A DNA stretch of 64,000 bases, taken from contig JAUSDY010000078.1 of NCBI GenBank assembly GCA_030650395.1, forward strand, positions 62,001 to 126,000. Reading direction: 5' to 3'. The DNA is from Acidobacteriota bacterium. Its GTDB lineage: Bacteria > Acidobacteriota > Vicinamibacteria > Vicinamibacterales > UBA2999. The first letter of the stretch is position 1. The number at the start of each line of letters is the position of its first letter. Positions 51,378 to 60,021 of this stretch are shown here, piece after piece. A program made the position numbers and the translations under genes. A model generated the notes under the pieces. The model was not told where the DNA came from. It saw nothing but the letters and a program-made list of their open reading frames with translations, and did no database searches.

Positions 51378-52651
51378 TCCTTGATACGGCGAGCGCGAAT
51401 CAGGACCTGGATGTCGTCGTTCCGCCCGTTCTCAAAACTCAAGCGCTGGCGGCCGTCTGCGTCGGTTAAAATCGCCGACGGGATGGAGCTGGCGACCACG
51501 GTCCAACCAGCGGGCAGCACGACGGTGTTGCGCGGCCGGCCGAAGGCGCGATCCCAGACGAGCTCATCGCCATCGAGCAGGTACCGGTTCGGATCGGTAT
51601 AGGTCTCGGTGATGCGAAGCCGCGCCGATTGGCCCTGCTTCACGACCGGAAACGAGATGACGAGGAGCTGCGTCTGGTCGGTGACGGGTTCTCCAGCGTC
51701 GAGGCCGCGTTTTTTCAGCTCGGCGCCAGAAATCGTTTCCACTTTCAGCTTCTCCCCGGTATCGAGCAGCACTGCGGAAGGATTCGAGACGGTGCTGCCC
51801 GCGCGCACGACATTGAAGTAGTGGCCCACACCGGCCCGCGACTCGGTGTAGTCGTGAAACAGGCTGAACGAGTGCGTGGCCGGGTCGTTGGGGAAATAAA
51901 CGATCTCGCGATCCTGGTGAGCGCGCTCCGACAGCCGCGCGCTCTGCGAAGCCAGCGTGACCATTTGTGGGGCCGAACCTTTAGGTTCGGCCGTCCCGGT
52001 CGGACCTGAAGGTCCGACCCCACGCACCGCGAGACCCTGCCTTGCCCTGATGACGAGCGGCGCCGCCCCCGGGCCCGCGTTCATGAACGCGATCATGACG
52101 CGCCCATCCGGCGTCGACATCACCTGAGAGGGCACGTTGCAGCTGATCAACCGGTAGCCGGCCGGCAGCACCACCGCGTTGCGGCGGATGCCGAGCGAGC
52201 GATCGAAGACGATCGCGTCGCCATCACGGAAGTAGCTCTTCGCATCCTTGTAGGTCTTGTCGATCAGCACGCGCCCCTCGCCGCCGGCCGGGACGGGCCG
52301 CGCCAGGTGCACCTTCAGCCACTCGGTGTCGAGGTCCGCGGTGGGATGGCCCTCGGCACGCGCCTGCGCGCCGCTGACGACCTCCCACTTGAGCGGCTGA
52401 CCGGTCATCATGTCGGCGACGCGCTCGTCGCTGGCGATGCTGCCCTTGCGGATCGCGTTGAAGAAGAACTTCGCGCCCGGCGTGGTGGCGGTGACTTCGT
52501 AGAAGATGCGGAATTGCGCCGTGTCGGGGCCGAGCAGCTCGTAACGCGTGTAGTCGTCTTCCTGGGTCTGACGCTGAGGAGTTTGCGCCCACGAGGGCGC
52601 GGCGAGGAAAAGAACGAGGCCGGTGACCAGCAGACGCATGTCGCGCATCAT
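51374..52651 (-). CDS. Secreted two-repeat protein of unknown function
   Basis: A 425-residue exported protein (signal peptide MRLLVTGLVLFLAAPSWAQ; a start at 52639 is equally possible, but the ATG at 52651 overlaps the hemG stop). Two similar halves can be aligned: RNAVVLPAGYRLISCNVPSQVMSTPDGRVMIAFMNAG and RNTVVLPAGWTVVASSIPSAILTDADGRQRLSFENGR, each preceded by YFRDGDAIVFDRSLG or YLLDGDELVWDRAFG. I cannot name the family. Between the halves a VRGVGPSGPTGTAEPKGSAP stretch comes from a palindromic repeat at 51970-52020. Confidence 0.7.
   Translation of the reverse strand: MMRDMRLLVTGLVLFLAAPSWAQTPQRQTQEDDYTRYELLGPDTAQFRIFYEVTATTPGAKFFFNAIRKGSIASDERVADMMTGQPLKWEVVSGAQARAEGHPTADLDTEWLKVHLARPVPAGGEGRVLIDKTYKDAKSYFRDGDAIVFDRSLGIRRNAVVLPAGYRLISCNVPSQVMSTPDGRVMIAFMNAGPGAAPLVIRARQGLAVRGVGPSGPTGTAEPKGSAPQMVTLASQSARLSERAHQDREIVYFPNDPATHSFSLFHDYTESRAGVGHYFNVVRAGSTVSNPSAVLLDTGEKLKVETISGAELKKRGLDAGEPVTDQTQLLVISFPVVKQGQSARLRITETYTDPNRYLLDGDELVWDRAFGRPRNTVVLPAGWTVVASSIPSAILTDADGRQRLSFENGRNDDIQVLIRARRIKE
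51970..52020. repeat. GAACCTTTAGGTTC / GGACCTGAAGGTCC palindromes
   Basis: Two adjacent palindromes of the CCTTCAGG family, read in frame within the secreted protein. Confidence 0.75.
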
Positions 52652-53832
52652 AGCGCCGATTCGCGAACACGATTGGCGGCGGCCGCGCCCTGCTCGAGGA
52701 GCGCCGCGACCCCGAGGCGACCCAGGTAGTTGCCGGCAAGTGCCAGCCACGGCGGGAGCGAGGCCAGCGACGGCGCGACCTGACCAATCGCCGCGTCGTA
52801 GACCGGGATCGCCGCGGGTCGACGCGTGAGGTGCACGGAGAGCGGTGTGGCGTCCCGGCCGGTGACGCGGCGGCGATCGGCGGCGAGCATCTGCACCAGT
52901 CGATCGTCATCAAACGCCGTCAATCCCTGATCGCGATCGCCGACGATCCAGGTTTCGGATCGCCGCGTGCTTCTCCCGGCGAAAATGTCGGCGTTCAACA
53001 GCACACCGAGCGCGTTGATGCCGGTCCCGGACGGAAACAGGATCCCGAACCCGTGGATATCGTCGGGATGCGGTTCGAAAAACATCGTGACCGTCGCCAG
53101 CGACGCAAGGCGAACGCGAGCGATCGCGGCGGCCAGCTCCGGCGCGTGCGGCGCGACCAGATGTGCTGCCGCGGGCGCCGGCGTACTCACCACCGTTGGT
53201 ACTCCAGCATCCACCGTGCCCGCGCTATTGAACTGAACACGGACTCCCCGATCGCACAGCCGTTCATATAAGCGCGTGGTGAACTGGCCCATGCCGCCGC
53301 GCGGCGCCGCCAGCTTTCGCAATCCGCGTCGACGCCCATCGAAAATCGCGCGGGCCGACAGTACGCCCGGCGGCGACGCATAGACGCCCTGCATCGCCGG
53401 CTCGAGCAACCAGCGCGTGGCCCCTTCGCCGATCACGCGGCGACCCCACGCTTCCATCGTTTCCTGCTCGCCTGCCGAGGTCGCGCGCGTTACGAAGGCC
53501 GCGCTCAATCGCGCCGCGAGTCCAAGCGATTCGGCAACCGTCAACGGCCATCGCCAGGGACGGCCGTTGCGAAAAATGTAGCGCCGTTTGCTCGACGCCT
53601 GCGGAAACTCAGGGGTCAGGTCCAGCCGCTGAAACCACGCGGCGACGGTGTTATCCCACACGAACGCATTGGCGCCGGTTTCAACCAATCCATGTTCGGT
53701 CTGTTGGGACTGAATGAGCCCGCCCGGATGCGGCGCCTGTTCAATGACCTCGACGGCGAACCCGCGGTCGGCGAGGTGCCAGGCCGCGACGAGCCCGGAC
53801 AGACCCGCGCCGATGACGCGCGCCGGCCTCAT
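52648..53832 (-). CDS. hemG: Protoporphyrinogen oxidase (HemY/HemG, FAD type)
   Basis: A 394-residue FAD enzyme oxidising proto- or coproporphyrinogen. The dinucleotide fold RVIGAGLSGLVAAWHLADRGFAVEVIE and GGLIQSQ, VETGANAF are characteristic of HemY. The C-terminal FAD motif is LALAGNYLGRLGVAALLEQG. It is slightly shorter than usual (about 450). hemN overlaps it by 4 bases. Since the pathway continues with HemH, the product is protoporphyrin IX or coproporphyrin III. Confidence 0.9.
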   Translation of the reverse strand: MRPARVIGAGLSGLVAAWHLADRGFAVEVIEQAPHPGGLIQSQQTEHGLVETGANAFVWDNTVAAWFQRLDLTPEFPQASSKRRYIFRNGRPWRWPLTVAESLGLAARLSAAFVTRATSAGEQETMEAWGRRVIGEGATRWLLEPAMQGVYASPPGVLSARAIFDGRRRGLRKLAAPRGGMGQFTTRLYERLCDRGVRVQFNSAGTVDAGVPTVVSTPAPAAAHLVAPHAPELAAAIARVRLASLATVTMFFEPHPDDIHGFGILFPSGTGINALGVLLNADIFAGRSTRRSETWIVGDRDQGLTAFDDDRLVQMLAADRRRVTGRDATPLSVHLTRRPAAIPVYDAAIGQVAPSLASLPPWLALAGNYLGRLGVAALLEQGAAAANRVRESAL

Positions 53833-55187
53833 ATCGCGCGCGAATAGGTTGGCCCTTGCGGCGGCGACTCGCGCAGATACCTGTCGAACAGGGCGGCAAC
53901 GTTGCGGATGAACGGTTTGCCGGCCGGCGTGACGCGTACCTCGTGCTCGCCCGCCTCGACGATGCCGTCGCGAACCAACGCCTGCAGCTCCGCTGCCGCA
54001 TCGGCGCGCTCGGCCGGTGTCGGGCTCGCCTCACCTACCGTCATCAGCGAGCGGATCAAGCCCGCGCGGCGGCGGTCGTCGTCCGACAATACGTGTCCGC
54101 GCAACGTCGCAATTTCGCCCGCGGCGATGCGCCGTTCGTACACCGTGACCACCTTCTCGTTCTGGTGGTAGCAGCCCGGGGTCTCGGAGATAGCGCTGAC
54201 GCCAAGCCCGAGCAGCGCCGTCGTCTGGCGCTCGGCATAGCCCATGAAATTCCGGTGCAGCGTGCGCTCGGCCGCAGCGACGGCGAGCGCGTCATGCGGC
54301 AGCGCGAAGTGGTCGAGGCCAATCTCGAGATACCCGGCCGACAACAGACGGTCACGCAGGATCTCGTACAACTCGCGCTTGGCGGCGCCGGCCGGCACCT
54401 GCTCGTCGGTGAACTTGCGCTGCGCCGGCTTGATCCACGGCACGCGGGCAAACCCATAGACCGCCAGCCGATCCGGCCGCAGCCGGATGACCGCCTCCGA
54501 CAATCGCACCATGCTCTCCGGGGTCTGCGCCGGCAACCCGTAGATCAGGTCGAAGTTGATCGAGTCGAACCCCGCCGCCCGGGCCCTCGCGCACAAGGCG
54601 GCGGTGGTCTCGAGCGGCTGATTCCGGTTCACCAGCCGCAGGACCTCCGGGTCGATGTCCTGCACGCCGAGCGAGATGCGCGACAGCCCGTGTTGCCGCA
54701 TCACCTCGAGATGCGGCGCGGTTGTCACGCGCGGATCGACTTCCACCGATCCTTCGTAATCCGTGGCGAGCCTGGGCAGCCGTTCGCGCAGTCCTCCGAG
54801 CAACCGGCCCAGCACCTCGGGCGGGAGGAAGGTGGGCGTCCCGCCCCCGAGGTGAATCTGCGACACCGGCCGCTCGGCAAGAACGGGGACCCGCGCCAGG
54901 TAGAGATCGAGCTCCGCCAGCACGGTGTCGACGTAGGGCGCGGCGCGCTCGTGATTGCGCGTAATGACGTTGTTGCAGCCGCAGAACGTACACAGGGACT
55001 CGCAGAACGGCAGATGCACGTAGACGGCGAGCGACGAGTCTGGCGCGGTGAGCGCCGCGCGCAGCGCCGCCACCCACGCGTCAGGCTCGGGCGTGCTTTG
55101 CCAGTTCGGCACCGCCGGATAGCTCGTGTAGCGTGGCACCGGCACGTCGTACTTCTCCAGCAGTTGCGTTAGCGGCGTGACGGTCAT
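53829..55187 (-). CDS. hemN: Oxygen-independent coproporphyrinogen III oxidase
   Basis: A 452-residue radical-SAM enzyme decarboxylating coproporphyrinogen III. The cluster motif is CESLCTFCGC (Cys62, 66, 69); VPRYTSYPAVPNW, HLGGGTPTFL and SLGVQDIDPEVLRLVNRNQP follow the HemN pattern, as does AKRELYEILRDRLLSAGYLEIGLDHFALP. The ATG at 55187 overlaps the hemE stop. With HemN the haem route works without oxygen, but HemG may still need an acceptor. Confidence 0.94.
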   Translation of the reverse strand: MTVTPLTQLLEKYDVPVPRYTSYPAVPNWQSTPEPDAWVAALRAALTAPDSSLAVYVHLPFCESLCTFCGCNNVITRNHERAAPYVDTVLAELDLYLARVPVLAERPVSQIHLGGGTPTFLPPEVLGRLLGGLRERLPRLATDYEGSVEVDPRVTTAPHLEVMRQHGLSRISLGVQDIDPEVLRLVNRNQPLETTAALCARARAAGFDSINFDLIYGLPAQTPESMVRLSEAVIRLRPDRLAVYGFARVPWIKPAQRKFTDEQVPAGAAKRELYEILRDRLLSAGYLEIGLDHFALPHDALAVAAAERTLHRNFMGYAERQTTALLGLGVSAISETPGCYHQNEKVVTVYERRIAAGEIATLRGHVLSDDDRRRAGLIRSLMTVGEASPTPAERADAAAELQALVRDGIVEAGEHEVRVTPAGKPFIRNVAALFDRYLRESPPQGPTYSRAI

Positions 55188-56221
55188 TTGAAGGTCTCCC
55201 TGATGGTGCCGACGAAGGTCCGGACGGCAGCTTCCGGCGTGCCGGGCAGCACGCCGTGACCGAGTCCGCAGATCCACCCGGCGCGGCGCTCTTCACCAAG
55301 TGCGGCAATGGGCCGCAAATAGTCGTGCAACGCCTCGCGCAACTGCGCGTCGGGCAGGAACAACCAGGCGGGATCGAAATTGCCCTGCACAAAACCCTGG
55401 CGTGGCGCCGCCAGCACCGACGCGAGGTCCCAGCGCGAGTCGATGCCAAAGCCGGCCCACGGCGCATCCGCCAGCGGAGACGCCAGCAACGCCGGATGCG
55501 ACGCCTTGGCGTAATAACCAACACGGCCGGGAAATGCCCGCACGAGGCCCGCCAGATCCGGCGTGACCTCACGATGAAAATACGATGGCGGCAGGTCACC
55601 CGCCGCCGTGTCGAGGATCATCACGATGTCGGCGCCGGCCTCGAGCTGCATCGCGATCGCGTCGTGCAGCAGCGGCGCGGCGTGGCGGGCGAACTGCCGG
55701 TACAAATCCCACGACGACTTTGCGATGCGCATGGCGCCGGCATGCGACCCTTCCATCGCGTAGACAAACAAGGTCCACGGACCGCCGACAAAGCCAATCA
55801 GTCCTTTGTCGGCCGAAAGCGCGGCGCGTGTCGCCGCGACGGCCTCACCTTGAAAACGCAGTCGCGTTAGGGCCTCGGCGCGCGGCCGGAACCGGTCGAT
55901 GCGTTCGCGGGTGAGTGGCCCGTCCAGCCGCGGCGGTCCCTCGTCATACGACAGCGCCATGCCGAGCGCCTCGAGCGGAAACAGCAGATCGCTGAACAGA
56001 ATCGCCGCGTCGAAGTCGAAGTCGCGGACCGGGCCCATCGCCACTTCGCACGCCAGCTCCGGCACGCGGCACAACTCTTCAAACCGATGCCTCCGCCGCA
56101 ACTGTTGATACGGCCGGTGGTAACGGCCGGCCTGGCGCATCAGCCAGATGGGCGGCGCGCCAACGGCGTCGCCGGCTAGCGCTTGTCGAAACCGGTTGCT
56201 TACAGCGAGCTGGCTGCCCAT
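55184..56221 (-). CDS. hemE: Uroporphyrinogen decarboxylase
   Basis: A 345-residue enzyme. The family signature PPIWLMRQAGRYHRPYQQLR and the catalytic FDFDAAILFSDLLFPLEALGM with conserved Asp are intact, as are FVGGPWTLFVYAMEG and GFVQGNFDP. Its first 22 bases overlap the response-regulator gene. Confidence 0.95.
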   Translation of the reverse strand: MGSQLAVSNRFRQALAGDAVGAPPIWLMRQAGRYHRPYQQLRRRHRFEELCRVPELACEVAMGPVRDFDFDAAILFSDLLFPLEALGMALSYDEGPPRLDGPLTRERIDRFRPRAEALTRLRFQGEAVAATRAALSADKGLIGFVGGPWTLFVYAMEGSHAGAMRIAKSSWDLYRQFARHAAPLLHDAIAMQLEAGADIVMILDTAAGDLPPSYFHREVTPDLAGLVRAFPGRVGYYAKASHPALLASPLADAPWAGFGIDSRWDLASVLAAPRQGFVQGNFDPAWLFLPDAQLREALHDYLRPIAALGEERRAGWICGLGHGVLPGTPEAAVRTFVGTIRETFK

Positions 56222-56874
56222 TGGTATCCAATGCCTCTCACCGACCTGATAAATCGGCCGTCTTCATCGCCAAGCGCCTGCCGCAACCGCACAATCGCGT
56301 TGTCGACGGTGCGCTGCGTCGGAAATTCTTCGACGCCCCATACACGGTCCAGAATCTCAGAGCGGCCGACGGCGCGCGGCGCGGCCTCGACCAGCATCGA
56401 CAACACGCGAAAATCCTTGACCTGCAGGAACACTCGCGCGCGCGACGGGTGGTCGACCGCCATGGCGTCCCAGTCGATCGTCGCCGCACCGACCCGCAAT
56501 ACGCGCCGCGGCGGCTGCGTCGTCAGGACGTGCCGCACCCTCAGGATGAATTCCTTCAAGTGAAACGGCTTCGGCAGGTACTCGTCGGCGCCGAGCTCGA
56601 AGCCGGTCAGCCGGCTCTCCGCCGAATTGAGCGCCGTCATGAACATGATCGGCGTGAGCGATCGCTGGCGAATCTCCGGAGCGAGGTCGAAGCCGGAGCC
56701 ATCCGGCAACATCACGTCGACGATGGCCAGGTCCCACGCGCCGGCGGCGGCCGCGGCGCGGCCCGACGCGAGCGTGTCGACCCACGTGACGTCAAGACCC
56801 TCCTTGATCAGGCGCTCCTCGAGCGTCTTGCCCAGCGAACGATCGTCTTCGACCAGCAGGACACGCGACATCAC
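56200..56874 (-). CDS. OmpR-family response regulator
   Basis: A 224-residue regulator: receiver domain with phospho-Asp53 in LAIVDVMLPDGSG, LPKPFHL (Lys), and a winged-helix output domain (RTVDNAIVRLRQALGDEDGRFIRSVRGIGYQW). It is encoded between the histidine kinase and hemE and shares 22 bases with hemE, so it is built into the haem operon and may regulate it. Confidence 0.93.
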   Translation of the reverse strand: MMSRVLLVEDDRSLGKTLEERLIKEGLDVTWVDTLASGRAAAAAGAWDLAIVDVMLPDGSGFDLAPEIRQRSLTPIMFMTALNSAESRLTGFELGADEYLPKPFHLKEFILRVRHVLTTQPPRRVLRVGAATIDWDAMAVDHPSRARVFLQVKDFRVLSMLVEAAPRAVGRSEILDRVWGVEEFPTQRTVDNAIVRLRQALGDEDGRFIRSVRGIGYQWAASSL

Positions 56875-57752
56875 ACCGCCTCCGGCAGCTCGATCGACAC
56901 GCTGAACCCCGAGAGGGCGCCTTTGTGCAGCTGAATCTCGCCCTGCATCTGATTGAGCAAGCCTCGGCAGACAAACAGGCCAACCCCGGACCCGCTCGTC
57001 GCCGTCGGCCGAACGAACGGCCGGTCCAACGCGGTGGCGAGGTCCAACGCGGCGCCGATGCCATCGTCGCTCACGACGATGGTGATCGCACCGGAGGCGT
57101 TGCGACGCAGTTCGACGCTGATCCGCTGCGCGCGCCCATGCACGACGGCGTTCTGGAGCAGGTTGCGCAGAATGCTTTCGAGGGCGCGGCGATCGGCGCG
57201 CACGCGCTCGTCGCCCGTCACGTCGATCTGCAGCTCGGGCCAGTCGTCGCGCAGATAGTCGATCAGCGTGCGAATCTGAATGGGCTCGATGAAGACGGCG
57301 CCGTCGGTCTTGGTGAAGAACAGCGCATTCTCGAGCTGAAGCTCCAGCCGCACGGCGTCCTTCAGCATGCGCTGCAGGTTCGGGTTGCCGGCCGCCTCCG
57401 GCAGATCTTCGCGCAAGGCTTCGGCTTGCAGCCGCAGCGACGCCAGCGAGGTCTTGAGGTCATGCGTAAAAGCCATGAAGAACGCGCGCATGTCGCGGCG
57501 GCGCCGCTGCTCGAGCTGTATGGCGACCAGCAGCGCCACGCCGCCGGCGACGAGCATCGCCACCAGCATCACGCCTTCGAGGATCAGCATGCGCGTCACG
57601 CGGCCGAGCTGAGCGGCCTCGGGCCCTTCGAGATCGCCCAGGTGCCGGGCCTGGCTCAATCCGAAGATCAGCCACCAGGACGCCAGGGCCACCGTGAACA
57701 CCAGCCACCCGATGGCGGCGGCGTACTGCCACGTGATGCGCGTCAGCCTCAC
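56871..57752 (-). CDS. Sensor histidine kinase
   Basis: A 293-residue membrane kinase. Two helices (IGWLVFTVALASWWLIFGL and GVMLVAMLVAGGVALLVAI) flank a short extracytoplasmic loop of about 30 residues (SQARHLGDLEGPEAAQLGRV). The H box is FTHDLKTSLASLR (His97), N box ILRNLLQNAVVHG, G boxes DDGIG and GSGVGLFVC. Its GTG start overlaps the hemL stop as GTGA. The very small sensor loop suggests it senses membrane or redox state rather than a bulky ligand. Confidence 0.92.
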   Translation of the reverse strand: MRLTRITWQYAAAIGWLVFTVALASWWLIFGLSQARHLGDLEGPEAAQLGRVTRMLILEGVMLVAMLVAGGVALLVAIQLEQRRRRDMRAFFMAFTHDLKTSLASLRLQAEALREDLPEAAGNPNLQRMLKDAVRLELQLENALFFTKTDGAVFIEPIQIRTLIDYLRDDWPELQIDVTGDERVRADRRALESILRNLLQNAVVHGRAQRISVELRRNASGAITIVVSDDGIGAALDLATALDRPFVRPTATSGSGVGLFVCRGLLNQMQGEIQLHKGALSGFSVSIELPEAV

Positions 57753-59038
57753 GGCGCCTCCGCCGCGTGCGCGGCGTCGATCAACGCCGCCGCAGCGGTC
57801 TCCAGGGTCTGCGCGTCGTGCGCCATCGAAATGAACCCGACTTCGTATGAGGAGGGCGGCAGGTACACGCCGCGATCGATCGCGGCGTGGAAGAACCGCG
57901 AGAACCACTCGGCGTTGCCGGCGGGAATCGCATCGGGCCGCCGCACGACGCCGGCCGCGCGGGTGTGAATCCAGAAGATCGATCCCTGCCGCACGACGCA
58001 GAGCGGCTTCAGCAGATTGGCGAAGCCGTCCACCAACTCGGCGCAGAAGCGCTCCGCACGACGTTCGAGCACGGCCCAGCCGTCGTGCGTCTCCATTTTC
58101 GTGAGGGCCGCCAGCCCGGCGCGCATGCCGACCGGGTTCGCGCTGAGCGTGCCGGCCTGATAAACATTGCCCGCGGGCGCGACGCGGTCCATCAACGCCC
58201 GGCGGCCGGCATAGGCGCCGACCGGAAAGCCGCCGCCGATCACCTTGCCGAAGGTGACCAGATCGGGCCGGATGCCGAGCAGGCCCGCCATCCCCGTCTT
58301 GCCGATGCGGAAACCGGAAATCACTTCGTCGAACACCAGCAACGAACCCGCCTCGCGGCAGCGCCGCTCGAGGTGACGGAGCCAGTCCGCACGCTGCGGC
58401 AGAAGCCCGTAGTTGGCAGGCAGGGGCTCGACGATCGCGGCCGCGATCTCGCCGCCATGCGTATCAAACGCGCGATCGAGCGCGGCCTCGTCGTCGAGCG
58501 CGACGATCAGCGTTTCGCCGGCGACCGCCGCCGACACGCCGGCGCTCGACGCCGTCGCCTGGCCGGCCAGGCCGCTCCCCGCCTTGACCAGCATTCCGTC
58601 GGCGTGGCCGTGATAACACCCGTCGAACTTCAGCACGAGCGATCGGCCCGTCACGGCCCGGGCCACCCGCAACGCCGACATCACGGCTTCGGTACCGGAC
58701 GAAACGAATCGAATGCTCTCGGCCCACGGCACGTTGCCGGCGATCCATTCGGCCAGCGCCAGCGAGTACGGCTCGCAGCACCCGAACGTCCAGCCGTCGT
58801 CCAGGGCCTGCACCGCGGCCACGTGCACATCCGGGTCGCGGTGGCCAAGCACGAGCGGTCCGAAACTCTGGCAGAAGTCGATGAACGTGCGACCGGTCAC
58901 GTCGGTCAGCGTGGCGCCGGACGCGCGCTCCATGAAGATGGGCAGGCCGCCGACCGAATGGAACGCGCGCACGGGACTGTGAACGCCGCCGGGGGCGACG
59001 AGCAGCGCGCGCGCGTACAGCGAGGCGTGGTCGATCAC
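57749..59038 (-). CDS. hemL: Glutamate-1-semialdehyde aminomutase
   Basis: A 429-residue PLP enzyme for 5-aminolevulinate formation by the C5 route. PLP lysine in LVTFGKVIGGGFPVGAYAG (Lys265), FVSSGTEAVMSALRVARA and KFDGCYHGHADGML are diagnostic. The start is a GTG overlapping the hemB stop as GTGA; no better ATG exists in frame. Confidence 0.95.
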   Translation of the reverse strand: MIDHASLYARALLVAPGGVHSPVRAFHSVGGLPIFMERASGATLTDVTGRTFIDFCQSFGPLVLGHRDPDVHVAAVQALDDGWTFGCCEPYSLALAEWIAGNVPWAESIRFVSSGTEAVMSALRVARAVTGRSLVLKFDGCYHGHADGMLVKAGSGLAGQATASSAGVSAAVAGETLIVALDDEAALDRAFDTHGGEIAAAIVEPLPANYGLLPQRADWLRHLERRCREAGSLLVFDEVISGFRIGKTGMAGLLGIRPDLVTFGKVIGGGFPVGAYAGRRALMDRVAPAGNVYQAGTLSANPVGMRAGLAALTKMETHDGWAVLERRAERFCAELVDGFANLLKPLCVVRQGSIFWIHTRAAGVVRRPDAIPAGNAEWFSRFFHAAIDRGVYLPPSSYEVGFISMAHDAQTLETAAAALIDAAHAAEAP

Positions 59039-60021
59039 GCCGGCACTCCGATCGCCCTCGCGCGCCGCGCGCCGTACGTGATGATGAACGCCGCCCCGGC
59101 GCGCCTGAACACGTGCCACGTTTCGAGCAGCGCGGCATCGACATCGGCCAGCCCCTCGCGTCCCAGCGCGCAAAGCCCCGCGTACTCGCCGCTCACTTGG
59201 TAGGCCCCGACCAGCCGCGCGGTCGCCTCCCGAATCGGTGCAATCAAATCGAGCGACGTCATGCCGGGCTTGACCATCAGCAGATCGGCGCCTTCTTCCG
59301 CGCAGCGGATGCTCGAGGCGATCGCATCGGTGCGCGACCTGACGTCGATCTGGTAGTGCGCGCGGTTGCCATGACGCGGGGCCGAGCCGGCCGCCTCGCG
59401 AAACGGCCCGTAGAATTGGCTCGCGAACTTGGTGCTGTAACTCATGATCGGCACCGGCTGATGCCCACGCGCGTCGAGCGACTGGCGCAGCCACGCGGTG
59501 CGGCCATCCATCATGTCGCTGGGACTGACGCCGTCGGCGCCGGCGTCAGCGACGCGAACCGCCAGATCTCCGAGCGCGGAAAGCGTGGCGGCCAGGTCGA
59601 TGCGCCCGCGCTCGTCGCTGATCGCGCAGTGGCCATCGGCGGTACTGGAACACAAGCAGACGTCGACCCACAGGTGAAGCTGCGTGCCAAAGCGCCGCTT
59701 GATCGCCTCGACGACCCGCGCCGCGAACGCGCCATCGGCGGTCGCGGACCCGGTGTGGGACGGCACGGCGAACAACAGGAAGTGCCGCAAGCCCGCAGCA
59801 ACATCACGGCCGATGGTCTCGAGCCCGGCGTGCAGGCCGAGGCGCGAATTGCCGTCGAGCCCAGCTATCGGCTCCGTCCCTTCCAGACCTTCGACGACGA
59901 AGATCGGTTGAATCAGATGCGCGGTCGTAAAGCTGATCTCGCTGCACAAATCGCGCAGATGAGCCGACTGGCGCAGCCGCAGCCGCGTCCATGATGGCAA
60001 CGCGCTGGTCACGACAGGCAT
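59035..60021 (-). CDS. hemB: Delta-aminolevulinic acid dehydratase
   Basis: A 328-residue porphobilinogen synthase. The two Schiff-base lysines are in MSYSTKFASQFYGPF (Lys198) and LLMVKPGM (Lys251); the metal cysteines are in CLCSSTADGHC (122, 124, 132), so a zinc-type enzyme. I use the ATG at 60021, which overlaps hemCD by 13 bases; one 33 bases further up is possible. Confidence 0.95.
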   Translation of the reverse strand: MPVVTSALPSWTRLRLRQSAHLRDLCSEISFTTAHLIQPIFVVEGLEGTEPIAGLDGNSRLGLHAGLETIGRDVAAGLRHFLLFAVPSHTGSATADGAFAARVVEAIKRRFGTQLHLWVDVCLCSSTADGHCAISDERGRIDLAATLSALGDLAVRVADAGADGVSPSDMMDGRTAWLRQSLDARGHQPVPIMSYSTKFASQFYGPFREAAGSAPRHGNRAHYQIDVRSRTDAIASSIRCAEEGADLLMVKPGMTSLDLIAPIREATARLVGAYQVSGEYAGLCALGREGLADVDAALLETWHVFRRAGAAFIITYGARRARAIGVPA

